A stretch of DNA of 64,000 bases from NCBI RefSeq assembly GCF_000018145.1, contig NC_009958.1, positions 1 to 64,000 on the forward strand, read 5' to 3'. Origin of the DNA: Dinoroseobacter shibae DFL 12 = DSM 16493 (GTDB taxonomy: Bacteria > Pseudomonadota > Alphaproteobacteria > Rhodobacterales > Rhodobacteraceae). Position numbers and translations under genes: made by a program. Positions 1 to 9,245 of this stretch are shown here, piece after piece; the stretch's first letter is position 1, and each line of letters opens with the position of its first letter. The notes under the pieces were generated by a model that was not told where the DNA came from, ran no database searches, and saw nothing but the letters and a program-made list of their open reading frames with translations.

Positions 1-41
1 CACACCATCAAACCATGGGATCAAATACCTAAAAAGCTCAT
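1..41 (-). mobile_element. End of an IS481-family element, inverted relative to the copy at 1.02 kb
   Basis: Read on the minus strand, this stretch matches the left end of the IS481 copy that starts near 1022: both share the core GGTTTGATGGTGTG preceded by a TTGATCCCA-like segment. The rest of the element would lie outside the window. With the copy at 1022-2063 it flanks the luxR-type gene in inverted orientation. Confidence 0.6.
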
Positions 42-968
42 TCATTCTGCTTCGACTGGCTCGAAATCTTGAATGCCATTCAGAGCTCTGGGAGTACTTA
101 TGATATCGTTTTTATCGTAGGGTAGTGAATTGAACCAACCTTTCGAGGCGGCAATTGCAACCGCTTGATAGGCCGATCGAACTCCGAGTTTTAATCTAAT
201 AGATTTTTGCATCGTCTCAGTGGAACCCCAACGAGCATTGGCTTTTAAAAGATCGCTAGGGTTTGAAGAAATCGCAAGATTTCTCAAAAACCTTATTTCG
301 TCGATATTGAGCACTCCTTCTGGAATGGATGGGCCGGAAGAAAGAAATGAGAAGCTATCGAAAACTATTTCACTTATATGGTAAAGATCATATCCATGCA
401 ATCGCTTTATCTCATGGACTTTTTCTTTATTACTTACTGAATACAATGACAGGCCGATTCTTAGTCCATTCTGTCTGGTGGTAGCAAAACAAATCCCATT
501 ACGACCAACATTATGATTCTCTGCATCCTGCCAGAAGCTTTCTACCAGAGGCCCTGACGCTTCTGTTTCTGAAAAGTCGAAATATCCATCGCTTGAATGA
601 GCCTTCAGCATAACAGGATCTATGAATTGATAACCACCCGCCTGATATTTTTTTATCCATTGCTCCTTTAATGACGTTAAGATTCGGGCTTTGCTTGTCA
701 ATCCTTGTGCTTCTCGAATAATAAAAATCATATAATTTTGAAAGCCTGTTTCAATAGTGAGTTGTGACAAAAGTTGCGCAAACTCTTCCATATCCTCAAC
801 TTCTGCTAAATTGTCTGCGAGTTGCTCAATTTCTTTCGAGCGAAAAACATGATGCGTACTCCCTTCGACCAATCGCACAAGTCGCTCTAGGCCATTCCGT
901 ACGTGTTCAGGGGGCGGTGCGGTAAGCCAGAAAGAGTCGTCCAAGATGGTTTGTGCCCAGTGCTGCAT
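42..968 (-). CDS. LuxR-family quorum-sensing transcriptional regulator
   Basis: A 308-residue protein with the two-domain LuxR layout. An N-terminal autoinducer-binding domain (about residues 60-200) carries the conserved pocket residues W104, Y108, Y113 and D117 in the segment WIKKYQAGGYQFIDP, plus a Gly in the GRNGIC segment. The C-terminal 70 residues resemble the LuxR/GerE helix-turn-helix (TMQKSIRLKLGVRSAYQAVA), although less typical than in TraR. It should bind an acyl-homoserine lactone or similar signal and regulate transcription in the cytoplasm. No luxI-type synthase occurs in the window, so it may be an orphan receptor. It is AT-richer than the polysaccharide genes and lies between inverted IS481 ends, which suggests it arrived by transfer. 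Family assignment is secure; ligand and targets are unknown. Confidence 0.85.
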   Translation of the reverse strand: MQHWAQTILDDSFWLTAPPPEHVRNGLERLVRLVEGSTHHVFRSKEIEQLADNLAEVEDMEEFAQLLSQLTIETGFQNYMIFIIREAQGLTSKARILTSLKEQWIKKYQAGGYQFIDPVMLKAHSSDGYFDFSETEASGPLVESFWQDAENHNVGRNGICFATTRQNGLRIGLSLYSVSNKEKVHEIKRLHGYDLYHISEIVFDSFSFLSSGPSIPEGVLNIDEIRFLRNLAISSNPSDLLKANARWGSTETMQKSIRLKLGVRSAYQAVAIAASKGWFNSLPYDKNDIISTPRALNGIQDFEPVEAE

Positions 969-1021
969 CTGTGTTCGTCCAAAAGTTTAGGAGATTTTTA
1001 TACGATGCCTTCAGTTAATTT

Positions 1022-2063
1022 TGTGTTAGAAGCTCATACATTGTAGGTGCTTGATCCCACGGTTTGATGGTGTGATCCTTTCGTTGGAATGGAAGGAAGC
1101 ACTATGGGACAAGTTCGTCACGTGAGCGCCACGACCACGCACGCGGTCCGAGCAGCAATACAGCGATCGCAGGCTTCGATCGCGGAGCTGATCCGGGAGC
1201 TTGGGATCAATCCCAAGACAGTTGCCAAATGGCGCAAGCGGCAGACTGTCGAGGACCTGAAGACCGGCCCCCAAAAGCCGCGCTCTACTGTTCTGAACGA
1301 GGATGAGGAAGCGATGGTTGTGGCGTTCCGGCGGCACACCCTGCTGCCACTGGACGATTGCCTTTATGCGTTGCAGCCGTCCATCCCGCATCTGACCCGC
1401 TCTTCTCCGCATCGTTGTTTTCAGCGGCATGGCATTTCGCGTCTTCCGGATGTCGAGGGTGACAAGCCGAAACGGCAGAAGTTCAAGCGCTACCCCATCG
1501 GCTATTTTCCACATCGACCTTGCTGAGGTGAGAACCGAGGAAGGCAAACTGCATCTCTTTGTAGCCATTGACCGCACGAGCAAGTTCGCTGTTGCGCAAT
1601 TGGTCGACAAAGCAAATCGCAAAACGGCCTGGGAGTTCCTTGAACACCTGCTGGAAGCTGTGCCGTACAAGATCCACACCATCCTCACTGACAACAGCAT
1701 CCAGTTCGCGGAACAGCCCAGGAACCGGAATACAGCCTATTCCCGGCCTATGCGCTTCGACATGATCTGCGAAGCAAATGAGATTGAACACCGACTAACC
1801 AAACCGAACCATCCATGGACTAACGGTCAGGTGCAACGGATGAACCGCACGATCAAGGATGCGACGGTCAAAAGGTATCACTACGCCAGCCATGATCAGC
1901 TTCGCAGCCACCTCGCCGACTTCTTAGATGCGTATAACTTCGCACGCAGATTGAAGACGCTGAGCGGCCTCACGCCATATGAATACATCTGCAAAATCTG
2001 GACATCAGAGCCAGATCGATTCATCCTCAATCCGATCCACCAGATGCCGGGACTGAACACCTA
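1022..2063 (+). mobile_element. IS481-family insertion sequence, inactive, 3' end cut by IS5
   Basis: The left end begins near TGTTAGAAGC. The single transposase gene fills the element. The right terminus is missing: the IS5-family copy at 2064 inserted in the TA of the transposase stop codon, so the stop TAG is completed by the first G of IS5. End sequences related to this IS recur at 1-41 and at about 8700-8745. Confidence 0.75.
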
Positions 2064-2064
2064 G
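1104..2064 (+). pseudogene. IS481-family transposase, frameshifted and missing its catalytic Glu
   Basis: Homologous to DDE transposases of the IS481 family. The ATG at 1104 follows a GGAAGG Shine-Dalgarno sequence and gives the usual MGQV start. An N-terminal helix-turn-helix (NPKTVAKWRKR) is followed by the rve catalytic core. The frame breaks near 1500-1510, where PIGYF runs into the second frame at FHIDLAEV, and the remainder reads to 2064 ending in the family-typical HQMPGLNT. The first two catalytic Asp are visible (HIDLAEV and LTDNS), but the third acidic residue is changed: the motif reads NGQVQRMNRT where the family has Glu in QVERMNRT. With the frameshift and the E-to-Q change, the enzyme should be dead. 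Confidence 0.85.
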
Positions 2065-2481
2065 GGTCAGGCTTCATAACCAGTAGATCACGACAGCAGC
2101 GAGTGCGATGGCTGAGAGGAAGACCCCGGGACAGCGGTCATAGTGTGTCGCGACGCGTCTCCAATCCTTGAGCCTGCCAAACATAATCTCGATTCGGTTG
2201 CGCCGTTTGTATCGGCGCTTGTCGTATTTGACCGTCGTCTTTCGCTGCTTTCGACCCGGGATACAGGCGCGTATCCCTTTGTCTTTCAACGCTTCTCGGA
2301 ACCAGTCAGTGTCATAACCACGATCTCCGAGCAGTCATTTGACGTTTGGCAGGCCGCTGAGCAGTGCCCGTGCGCCGATATAATCGCTGACCTGTCCGGC
2401 GGTGACAAACAGATCGATTGGTCTTCCCTGGCTTTCACAGATTGCGTGCAGCTTGGTGTTCATGCCGCCCTTGGTGCGACC

Positions 2482-2522
2482 CCCTCTCGGCAGATTGCCT
2501 CGCAATCGCCTGACGGGCAGTG
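2482..2522 (-). repeat. 41-bp hairpin insertion element, variant 2
   Basis: Exactly 41 bp are inserted relative to the intact IS5 homologue, between codons for RLI and GRT. On the coding strand it starts CACTGCCC and ends GAGAGGG. The centre forms a hairpin: GGCGATTGC, loop GAG, then GCAATC and GCC with one bulged T. Stem bases differ from the other variants but pairing is retained. Confidence 0.85.
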
Positions 2523-2788
2523 GATCAGGCGACCACGCCCCCTTTTTTAGCGGCCATGCTGGTCGCAGTTCGATGTGCCTTGAGGTATGTCGCGTCGATC
2601 ATCACAGTCTTCTGTTCGCCGTGCGCCGCAGCGAGATCGGTCATCATCCGCGCAAAGATGCCTTTCTCGCTCCAACGCTTCCAGCGGCTGTAAAGCGTCT
2701 TGTGTGGACCATAGGCGGCAGGAGCGTCGCGCCAACGCAAGCCATTGCCATTGATCAAGATAATCCCGCTCAACACACGCCGATCATC

Positions 2789-2829
2789 CCCTCTCGGGAC
2801 ATTGCTGCGCAATACCCTGCCGGGCAGTG
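2789..2829 (-). repeat. 41-bp hairpin insertion element, variant 1
   Basis: Exactly 41 bp are inserted in the IS5 transposase between codons for PRV and DDR. The coding-strand order is CACTGCCCGGCA, arm GGGTATTGC, loop GCA, arm GCAATGTCCC with a bulged T, then GAGAGGG. It has the same orientation relative to the host gene as the other variants. 41 is not a multiple of three, so the frame is shifted. Confidence 0.88.
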
Positions 2830-2977
2830 AACGCGAGGCTTGCCGTGCGATTTCGGGAAGAAAGGGGAAAGCTTGGCCATCTGCTCGTCGGTCAGCCAGT
2901 AAAGGTCACTCATGTCACCGCTCCGTTTTCCGAGCCGTGAATCACGCAGCGCAGCGAAATTCAATGCGTCCTGACCC

Positions 2978-3167
2978 TAGGCTTTATAATCGAACATCCG
3001 CTCAAGCCCCGTATTCTCACCCAAAGATAAACTCAAGTATATTTTATTTAAAATTTCAGTCTATTTCTCTCAAAGAAAAAATATGCTGTTTAATTTCATT
3101 AACCGCCTGTAAGTATCAACCCACGACATTAGCAAGGCCACACTGTACCGAAAAGGTCTCACCGCTC
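2978..3167. other. AT-rich spacer upstream of the beta-helix gene
   Basis: About 190 bp without a gene, markedly AT-rich between 3030 and 3110, and probably carrying the promoter of the gene at 3168. From about 3145 (GTACCGAAAAGG) the sequence is shared with the second gene copy at 62319; upstream of that point the two loci differ. Confidence 0.5.
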
Positions 3168-6100
3168 ATGTCAGGTTCCTCCTACTTCAAGGATTACACT
3201 GCCCATCAAAACGCCACCATCCTTGTTTCCAGCACAGAAGAACTCAATGCCGCTGTGGCGGAGCTTGCTGGCACGACCGGGGGTACGGTTCTGCTCTCGG
3301 GTGAGGCTGGTCCCTACCGATTGGATGCGCGCAACCTCGGCGATAGTGCCGAGAGCGCGGTTCTGATCACCTCCCAAGACTCGAACAACCCCGCGCAATT
3401 AAAGCAGGTCTATATCGACAACAGTGTCTATCTCAGCCTGACCGATGTGACGATCGATAGCGGGGATTACGGATTCGAGCGGTCAGGCCATCTCCATGAC
3501 ATCTATGTAAAGTCCGGAGCGCATCTGCAATTCGTCGATCTGACCATGACCAGCACTGCCGAAGCCCCCCTCGGCTTCGATGACGACACCGTGAAGGCCG
3601 AGGATGCCGTCTATCTGCGCAATGCCTCGGACGTTCTATTCGCCGACAGCACGATCTCGAATTACTACCACGGTATCAGTTTGGCAGGGGTACGCGATAC
3701 GATCGTAACCGGCAACGACATCTCCGCCTTGCAGGGGGACGGTATTCGCGGCGGCGGCGTGAACAATGTTCTGGTCTCGGACAATCACATCCATGATTTC
3801 TTGGGTGCGACCAACGAGTACAACCACCCAGACATGATCCAGTTCTGGACCGGGTTCCCAGAGGGGATGACCAACACCGACCTGACGATTACCGGTAACC
3901 TGCTCAATGCGGGCGAAGGCTCCGCTGCTCAGGGCATTCTCGTACAGAACGAGGCCTTCGATGACGCGGGAGACCCTTTGGAGGGAGTTTATGGTCAAAA
4001 CCTGACGATCACGGACAATGTCATCCATTCGGGCATGTCTAATGGCATCGGGATCATCGGATACCAAGGGGTCGAGGTTGCCAACAATTCGGTGCTTTGG
4101 AACGAGGGCGCCGTGCTGTCCCAGACGGCTGATGCCGTACCGGCCTCCAACCCTCCCTGGATCTTGGTACGCAACAGCTTGGAAGTCGAGACCGCTGGCA
4201 ATGTCGCTCACTTGGTCCGGATCGAAACCGAGGACCAGGCCGAGACCAATTACTTTCTGGACTACGATAATCCGAGTGCGCCGAATTATGCCTATGCCCA
4301 TGTGATCGGCCTTGCCGCCGATGGCCAGACGGACGTCTACGACTTGCAATTCCGGCCCGATAGCCCACTCAACGGGGTCTCTGGCGCTGAGGCCAGCACT
4401 TGGACGCCCAGCGAGGCCCCGGTGAACGCCGTGATCTCCCAGCAGCCCAGTCTCGAGGACCGCGCAGCGGTGGAGTTGTCGGCCCGCTATTCGACTGTGG
4501 ATGGACAACTGGTTGATCCCGAGACTGCACAAGTCTTCTGGACCTTGGCCGATGGCACCGTCCTGGAGGGCCTGGAGGTCACGGTAACTTTCGACACGCC
4601 GGGGCTGCACGAGGTCACGCTCGATGTCCTTGCGCCTGATGGCAGTTCCGACAGCGCCACGAGATCCGTCGACATCCGCGGAAACGGCCTGTTCGAGGCG
4701 GATTTCGCCCGTTCCGAAACCTTTGGCGACGGTGTCGAGATTGTCGATCCCAATGGCGAAGCGTTCTCCAAGAAGGGCGTGTTCACTCTGGATGGCGACA
4801 GTGTTTTCGAGGTGACCCGCGGAAACCCAGAGTTCGAGACGCTTCATACCCTGTCCATGGACGTCTCATTCAAACCGGACGCGTTCGAAAAAAACGGCTG
4901 GCTGGTGAAATGGCTCAAGGCGGTCGATCTGCGGGTGACAGACGAGAAGGGGCTATGGCTCAAAATCGAGACCGATGCCGACGTTTACGAGATCCGCACC
5001 GAGGGTAACCTTCTTGAGAAGGGCGAATGGGCTGACATCGCGGTCGATTTCGACAGCCATGCGGGGCAGATGCGCTTGTCTCTGGACGGCGAGGAACTCG
5101 GCCGGACCGACGTCGAAGGCACCATCTCGGGGTCGCAATACGACCTCACCTTGGGAGAGGGCCGGGGGCGCAGCGCCGAAGGGGAGATCGATTACTTCTC
5201 GATGACCACCCCGCCTGCAGGATCGGTGCTTGAGATCGGAGACCGGTTTCCGGAGGAACCAGAAGAGCCCGAAGACGAAACACCCCCGCCGGTGGGTGTG
5301 GACGATAGCTTCATCACGGACGAGGATGTAAAACTCTCGGGCGATGTCTTGGATAACGATATCAATGGCCAAGGCGCTATCCTAACGGTGAGCCTACTCA
5401 GCGATGTGTCCAACGGCATACTACTGCTGAACAACGACGGTACCTTTGATTACACCGCCGCACCGGACTTTAACGGCTCCGATAGCTTTACCTACACAGT
5501 GTCGGATGGGTCGTTCACTGATACGGCCACGGTCTCGATCACAGTCAACTATGTGAACGACAATCCTGTCCTGACCGCAGACACGGTGACGACGAAGGAG
5601 GACATCTCGGTTAATATCGACGTGGTGGTAAATGACACAGATGTCGATGGCGACACGTTGAGCGTGTCGGTGGTCGGCGCGGCTTCGAACGGAACTACAT
5701 CAATAAACCTCGACGGAACAGTATCTTATACTCCTAATCTCCATTTCTTCGGCACCGACAGCTTTATTTACACAGCCTACGACGGACATGGCGGCGTCAG
5801 GTCGTCATCGGTTACCGTCACTGTCGATGCGGTTAACGACGCGCCGGTGATCGAAATCTCCAACTTCGCGGTCGACGAAGAACAGACAACTGTCGGTAAG
5901 ATAATCGCTTCTGACGTCGAAGACCACGATTTAGACTTTGCCATCTCGGGCGGCGCGGATGCCGACCTCTTCGACATTACGGAAGACGGCGAACTCAGCT
6001 TCCTCGTTGCTCCGGATTTTGAAGCGCCATTAGATGTTGGTGGTACCTCTGGCGACAATATCTACGAAGTCGAGGTATCGGCCTTTGACACTAGGGGTGC

Positions 6101-6497
6101 GTTGAGCAGTGCACTCTTCAACGTCGCAGTAAAGGATGTAGATGAGGGCGTCAGGCCGATCGAGGTCCTCGGGACGGGGGACAACGACGTGCTGACCGGA
6201 ACCGTGGCAGACGAGCGCCTCATCTCACATGGCGGCAGAATAGACCGGATGACCGGCGGTGGGGGTGCAGATGAATTTGTCTTCGGCCCTGAACTCGACA
6301 ACAACCAACGCGAACTCGATATTATCTACGACTACGACACCGATGATACGATCATACTGGGCTCTGATGACTATCGATTAATTTCTCTCGGAAATAGTGT
6401 ATTGATCCATCACAACGACGACGGCGACTTGATCTATGTGCTAGGAACAGAAGCAGAGAGTTTAATGATCGAAATTGAAAACTCCGCCGTTCTATAA
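3168..6497 (+). CDS. Large secreted right-handed beta-helix protein with cadherin-like repeats and RTX-type tail
   Basis: An acidic 1109-residue protein with no N-terminal signal peptide. The ATG at 3168 is preferred because the reading frame upstream runs through IS5. Residues about 1-410 form a parallel beta-helix rich in N-x-I and D-x-V turns, as in pectate lyase-like or epimerase-like proteins. A PKD-like domain follows (nt about 4415-4680), then a LamG-like jelly roll (4690-5210), two tandem VCBS/cadherin-type repeats (5290-5550, 5560-5835), a cadherin-like domain (5836-6150) and a C-terminal segment with GTGDNDVLTG and TGGGGADEFVFG, typical of RTX type I secretion substrates. It is likely exported in one step by a type I system not present here and may bind or modify an extracellular polysaccharide; the catalytic activity is not evident. 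The first 1.66 kb is duplicated at 62343. Confidence 0.85.
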   Translation: MSGSSYFKDYTAHQNATILVSSTEELNAAVAELAGTTGGTVLLSGEAGPYRLDARNLGDSAESAVLITSQDSNNPAQLKQVYIDNSVYLSLTDVTIDSGDYGFERSGHLHDIYVKSGAHLQFVDLTMTSTAEAPLGFDDDTVKAEDAVYLRNASDVLFADSTISNYYHGISLAGVRDTIVTGNDISALQGDGIRGGGVNNVLVSDNHIHDFLGATNEYNHPDMIQFWTGFPEGMTNTDLTITGNLLNAGEGSAAQGILVQNEAFDDAGDPLEGVYGQNLTITDNVIHSGMSNGIGIIGYQGVEVANNSVLWNEGAVLSQTADAVPASNPPWILVRNSLEVETAGNVAHLVRIETEDQAETNYFLDYDNPSAPNYAYAHVIGLAADGQTDVYDLQFRPDSPLNGVSGAEASTWTPSEAPVNAVISQQPSLEDRAAVELSARYSTVDGQLVDPETAQVFWTLADGTVLEGLEVTVTFDTPGLHEVTLDVLAPDGSSDSATRSVDIRGNGLFEADFARSETFGDGVEIVDPNGEAFSKKGVFTLDGDSVFEVTRGNPEFETLHTLSMDVSFKPDAFEKNGWLVKWLKAVDLRVTDEKGLWLKIETDADVYEIRTEGNLLEKGEWADIAVDFDSHAGQMRLSLDGEELGRTDVEGTISGSQYDLTLGEGRGRSAEGEIDYFSMTTPPAGSVLEIGDRFPEEPEEPEDETPPPVGVDDSFITDEDVKLSGDVLDNDINGQGAILTVSLLSDVSNGILLLNNDGTFDYTAAPDFNGSDSFTYTVSDGSFTDTATVSITVNYVNDNPVLTADTVTTKEDISVNIDVVVNDTDVDGDTLSVSVVGAASNGTTSINLDGTVSYTPNLHFFGTDSFIYTAYDGHGGVRSSSVTVTVDAVNDAPVIEISNFAVDEEQTTVGKIIASDVEDHDLDFAISGGADADLFDITEDGELSFLVAPDFEAPLDVGGTSGDNIYEVEVSAFDTRGALSSALFNVAVKDVDEGVRPIEVLGTGDNDVLTGTVADERLISHGGRIDRMTGGGGADEFVFGPELDNNQRELDIIYDYDTDDTIILGSDDYRLISLGNSVLIHHNDDGDLIYVLGTEAESLMIEIENSAVL

Positions 6498-6597
6498 TTG
6501 GTAGCTTAGCAGGGTGCTGAAGAAGTCTGCGGGACGGAACGGTTTTCTTTCGGCGCAGCCGTCTGCATTTGGTTTCGGCTCCTTCGAGGCACGTGAA
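6498..6597. other. IS-end-like debris
   Basis: The segment GCAGGGTGCTGAAGAAGTC resembles the end of an IS1182/IS4-type element (compare TTGTTGAAAAACTC at 12053). No gene is seen. It suggests the following IS3 copy landed in an older IS. Confidence 0.3.
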
Positions 6598-6616
6598 CTG
6601 AGGTGCCCCTAGTTTC

Positions 6617-7495
6617 CTAGACACCTGCCTGGTTCATCTTCTGCGGTCGGATTTCGAAGTCAACTGGTGACAGCATTCTGTTGTTCGTATGCTTGCGTTT
6701 CGGATTGTAGAACAGCTCGATGTATTCGAAAACGTCCCGTCTTGCGTCTTCGCGGGTCGGGTAGGTCCGACGCCTGATCCGCTCGCGCTTCAGCAATTGG
6801 AAGAAGCTCTCCGCAACAGCGTTGTCGTGACAGTTGCCCCGTCGGCTCATGCTGGGTTCCAGGTCGTGCTGGCGAAGGAACGTCTGCCATTCCCGGCTGG
6901 TGAACTGGGAGCCCTGATCGGAATGCACGGTGACCTTCCTGTTCGGTTTTCGTCGCCAGACCGCCATCAGCAGGGCCTGCAAGGCCAGATCCGTTGTCAT
7001 ACGGGACTGTGCTAACCAGCCGACCACGCGGCGCGAGAACAGGTCGATGACAACACATAGGTACAGCTAGCCTTCATGGGTTTTGATGTAGGTGATGTCG
7101 GTCACCCAGACCTGGTCCGGCTGAGAGGCGCTGAATTGCTGCTCCAACCTGTTCTCAGCCACAATGGCAGGCTTGCCGCCGTACCGGCCGGGACGGCGCT
7201 TGTAGCCAACCTGCGCAGCGATCCCGGCCAGCGATGCCAGCCGCGCCACCCGGTTATCGGAAATCTGTTCTCCCAGGTCGCGCAAGTCATCGGTCAGCTT
7301 GCGATAGCCGTAGACCTTCCCACTTTCGACCCAAGCCTGCCGGATCAATTCGGTCTGACGCGCATCCTCTTGCGCGCGGTGGCTTAACGGATTCTTAAGC
7401 CATGCATAGAAGCCGCTGAAATGGACCCGCAGCACCCGGCACATGGCTCTGACGCCGAACTCCTCACGATGCGCCCGGATGAAGGCGTACTTCAT
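6617..7495 (-). pseudogene. IS3-family transposase OrfB with an internal amber codon
   Basis: OrfB has an N-terminal HTH_21-type region and an rve integrase core. The catalytic triad is present: Asp in WVTDITYIKT, Asp in HSDQGSQF and Glu in NAVAESFF. A TAG at 7067-7069 replaces the Trp expected in HEGWLYLC, splitting the protein into 142-residue and about 150-residue parts just after the first catalytic Asp. Unless the amber codon is suppressed the element is inactive. Confidence 0.85.
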
Positions 7496-7764
7496 TGGGA
7501 CTCGCGCGCGAAGTACGCCGTTGCCTTTTTTAGGATGTCTCGCTCTTCGGTGACCCGCGCCAGTTCCCGCTTCAAACGCCGGTTCTCGGCTTCATGGTCC
7601 AAGCCGGGCTTTGGCGATGGTTCCCCGAACAGCTTCATCCATTTGTACAGAGAATGCTTGCTCACGCCCAAACGACGCGAAACCTCCCGAACTGGATACC
7701 CTCGAACCGTAATCTGATGCACCGCATCGCGCTTAAACTCGTCACTGTAATTGTTTGTCCCCAT
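7492..7764 (-). CDS. IS3-family transposase OrfA (HTH protein)
   Basis: A 90-residue protein with the HTH_Tnp_1 fold (REVSRRLGVSKHSLYKWMK) followed by a leucine-zipper-like heptad region (ENRRLKRELARVTEERDILKKA). It binds the IS ends and is normally fused to OrfB by a -1 frameshift in the overlap at 7492-7495. OrfA itself appears intact although its OrfB partner is interrupted. Confidence 0.88.
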   Translation of the reverse strand: MGTNNYSDEFKRDAVHQITVRGYPVREVSRRLGVSKHSLYKWMKLFGEPSPKPGLDHEAENRRLKRELARVTEERDILKKATAYFARESQ

Positions 7765-7959
7765 GTCGGCCTCCTTGCCGCAAAGTTAGGGGGCAAGGCG
7801 TCTACAAATCTAGGGGCACCTCAGAGTCCGTCGAGGCTCGAGTGCGGTCGGTGATGGTTGTCTCCTCAATTGGAGAGCAGGCTAATCTCAAATCGAGGAC
7901 TTTTCAGGGGAGCGGGTCAGAGGCACCTCAGTCCAATGTCTGGCGTTGACTACCAGCCA

Positions 7960-8178
7960 TCAAGATCCGAACTTTTCCGTCAGATAGTTGTTGAGATAAT
8001 GCGCTTCGCAGCCTAGTTCTTTCCGGGCCTCCTTCAACGCACTTTGTGCACTTAAAATTAAGCACTCATCACCCTTAGTTTCTGCATAATCAATCAATGA
8101 AAGTATTGATACTAGTATTTGCTCTGCTGCAGTCATAAATTTTAGAAACGGAATTGCACTACTAAGGTCATGACTCAT
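7960..8178 (-). CDS. Small hypothetical protein
   Basis: A 72-residue protein (MSHDLSS to EKFGS) rich in helix-forming residues. It is not recognised. The ATG at 8178 overlaps the stop of a 3' remnant of an IS5 transposase (ATGA), so the true N-terminus may have been replaced by IS debris; an internal start at MTAAEQIL is possible. It lies next to another cut small gene, and the two may once have formed a short cassette. Confidence 0.4.
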   Translation of the reverse strand: MSHDLSSAIPFLKFMTAAEQILVSILSLIDYAETKGDECLILSAQSALKEARKELGCEAHYLNNYLTEKFGS

Positions 8179-8245
8179 AGCCAGCAAATGACGAGTGCGG
8201 CGAGGGTGATGGCTGAAAGGAAGACCTTCGGGCATGGTCGTCGCC
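8168..8245 (-). pseudogene. 3' remnant of an IS5-family transposase
   Basis: In one minus-strand frame this encodes CPKVFLSAITLAALVICWL and a stop. That aligns with the C-terminus of the transposase at 25327 (CPKVFLSAIALAATVIYWL). Only about 75 bp remain. It separates the two neighbouring small genes. Confidence 0.75.
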
Positions 8246-8395
8246 AAGTCTATCTTTTTCTACCTGTTCTTGTTCATAGTTTTTTACAATTTCATCGAAA
8301 AGCTTGCGAAGGGCTGCCTCTGTGCAGGGAAGGCGTTTCTCCTTCGACGCCATAAGTGCGCCGCAGAGAGCATTTAGTTTTTCGGTTTCAGTCAT
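8246..8395 (-). pseudogene. 5' part of a small unknown gene, cut by IS debris
   Basis: The ATG at 8395 opens a reading frame of about 50 native residues (MTETEKLNALCGAL to QEQVEKDRL) before it runs out of frame into the IS5 remnant. It is lysine- and glutamate-rich and probably helical. No family is recognised. Confidence 0.4.
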
Positions 8396-8842
8396 GATAT
8401 AGCCTCGTGTGTATTGCCACTGTGCCGTAAGATCGTGAATTTTTTGTTAAAATTCTCGAAATTGACCTCCCCCCTCCCCCCGCCAGTCCCTCATTCACAT
8501 GAGATTCCGCGGGTTGGAGTTGGGTGTTCCGGTTCCTTGTCTTGGGCAAACGTACAGGGCGCGTAGCCCTCAAATTGCTCAAGCGCTCAGCGCGCTTTCT
8601 GCATTGTCTGGTTGCCCAGGGACGAGGGCAGCCTGACCGCATCGTGTCATAGCGCCATCTTCCTGTGCGTGTCATCCAGGCTGTCGCAGAACTCAAAGCT
8701 AATGCTTCCTTCCATTCTTGCGAAAGGATCACAACCTCAAACACCTAGGGAGATAACGCCATCAACCAGATTTCCGACACTGCGAGTTTTGCGCTACTAG
8801 CCGCAGAGGCCGGGTTCGACCTGATCAAGGAGCGGCTACGGA
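8396..8842. other. Non-coding stretch with an IS481-like end relic
   Basis: No convincing gene. A C-rich tract lies near 8468-8483. At about 8700-8745 the minus strand reads GTGATCCTTTCG and GAATGGAAGGAAGC, matching the left end of the IS481 copy at 1070-1100. This is another remnant of that IS, inverted. Confidence 0.5.
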
Positions 8843-9245
8843 CTATTTCCGCGGCGGCGACCGGCCCTGGCAGGTCTTCGTGCACGACCATTACGACAAT
8901 TTCTACGCTCGCTATTTCGCCGCGCGCCGGATGCGGGCCTGGGCCCGGACCCGCGAGACCGCGCCGCAGGCCCTGCTGGAGACCGCCAGGACGCATATCG
9001 CCGCCGATCTCGACCGGGTCTACAGCACCGAGGACCTCGGCGCGCTGGAGCAGGACATCGCCGCGCACTACGGCCTGGCGATCTCGGTGACCGACCGCTT
9101 CGTCAATACCGGCGACCAGCCCCACGGCGAAGCCCGCTGGCCACGGCTCATGGCCCTGCTGGACACCGACGCCGCCCGGGCGAAACTGACGGCCTTCGTG
9201 CAGACCGACGAGGCGCTGCTGGCTCGGCTGGGCCTGCCGGTCTGA
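8843..9245 (+). pseudogene. Sulfotransferase, 5'-truncated
   Basis: The reading frame from about 8843 (DYFRGGDRPWQ) to LARLGLPV aligns along its whole length with the C-terminal half of the sulfotransferase at 54931 (EYFFGGDAAWQ, HYDNFY.SYFA.RRM, the Y.T/S.EDLGALE region and the final LG.P/RV). The N-terminal PAPS-binding half (PKTAGQT-type P-loop) is absent, replaced by sequence next to an IS481 relic. It precedes the KpsE-like gene in the same direction and was probably part of the same capsule locus. Confidence 0.8.

Larger units (their letters stand above)
2074..2913 (-). pseudogene. IS5-family transposase broken by two 41-bp inserts and a stop
   Basis: The gene reads leftward from MSDLYWL at 2913. 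Compared with the related uninterrupted transposase at 25327-26084, a 41-bp insertion sits after the codons for KPRV (2789-2829), shifting the frame. A second 41-bp insertion lies after the codons for RLI (2482-2522), just past the poly-A/poly-G frameshift region. A TGA replaces the Trp codon of the EWLLGD motif near 2330. The last 71 residues to 2074 remain open (ending VVIYWL). The protein cannot be made by ordinary translation. Confidence 0.88.
2064..2977 (-). mobile_element. IS5-family element (IS427-like), non-autonomous, copy 1
   Basis: Short terminal inverted repeats GGGTCAGG and CCTGACCC are flanked by TA on both sides (2062-2063 and 2978-2979), typical of IS427-group insertion at CTAG-like targets. 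Its transposase is destroyed by two 41-bp insertions and a nonsense codon. An identical copy lies at 55845-56758, offset 53781, carrying the same lesions. A related copy without these insertions is at 25320-26148 and is the likely source of transposase in trans. Confidence 0.9.
6598..7824 (-). mobile_element. IS3-family insertion sequence
   Basis: Imperfect terminal inverted repeats of about 27 bp: the left end CTGAGGTGCCCCTAG matches the complement of the right end CTAGGGGCACCTCAG. It contains orfA and orfB reading leftward with a 4-bp overlap, the usual arrangement for programmed frameshifting. No direct target repeat was recognised at the borders. Confidence 0.88.

Noticed and set aside
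2745-3167. An N-terminal extension of the beta-helix protein into the IS5
   Set aside because: The extra residues come from antisense IS5 sequence; the second gene copy has no such extension and starts at the equivalent ATG.
3636-4847. 403-codon minus-strand frame inside the beta-helix gene
   Set aside because: It is antisense to a clearly coding beta-helix frame, has no ribosome site and is duplicated only because the sense gene is.
8388-8744. 118-codon minus-strand frame
   Set aside because: Its start is an IS481 end relic and the remainder has no recognisable protein features.
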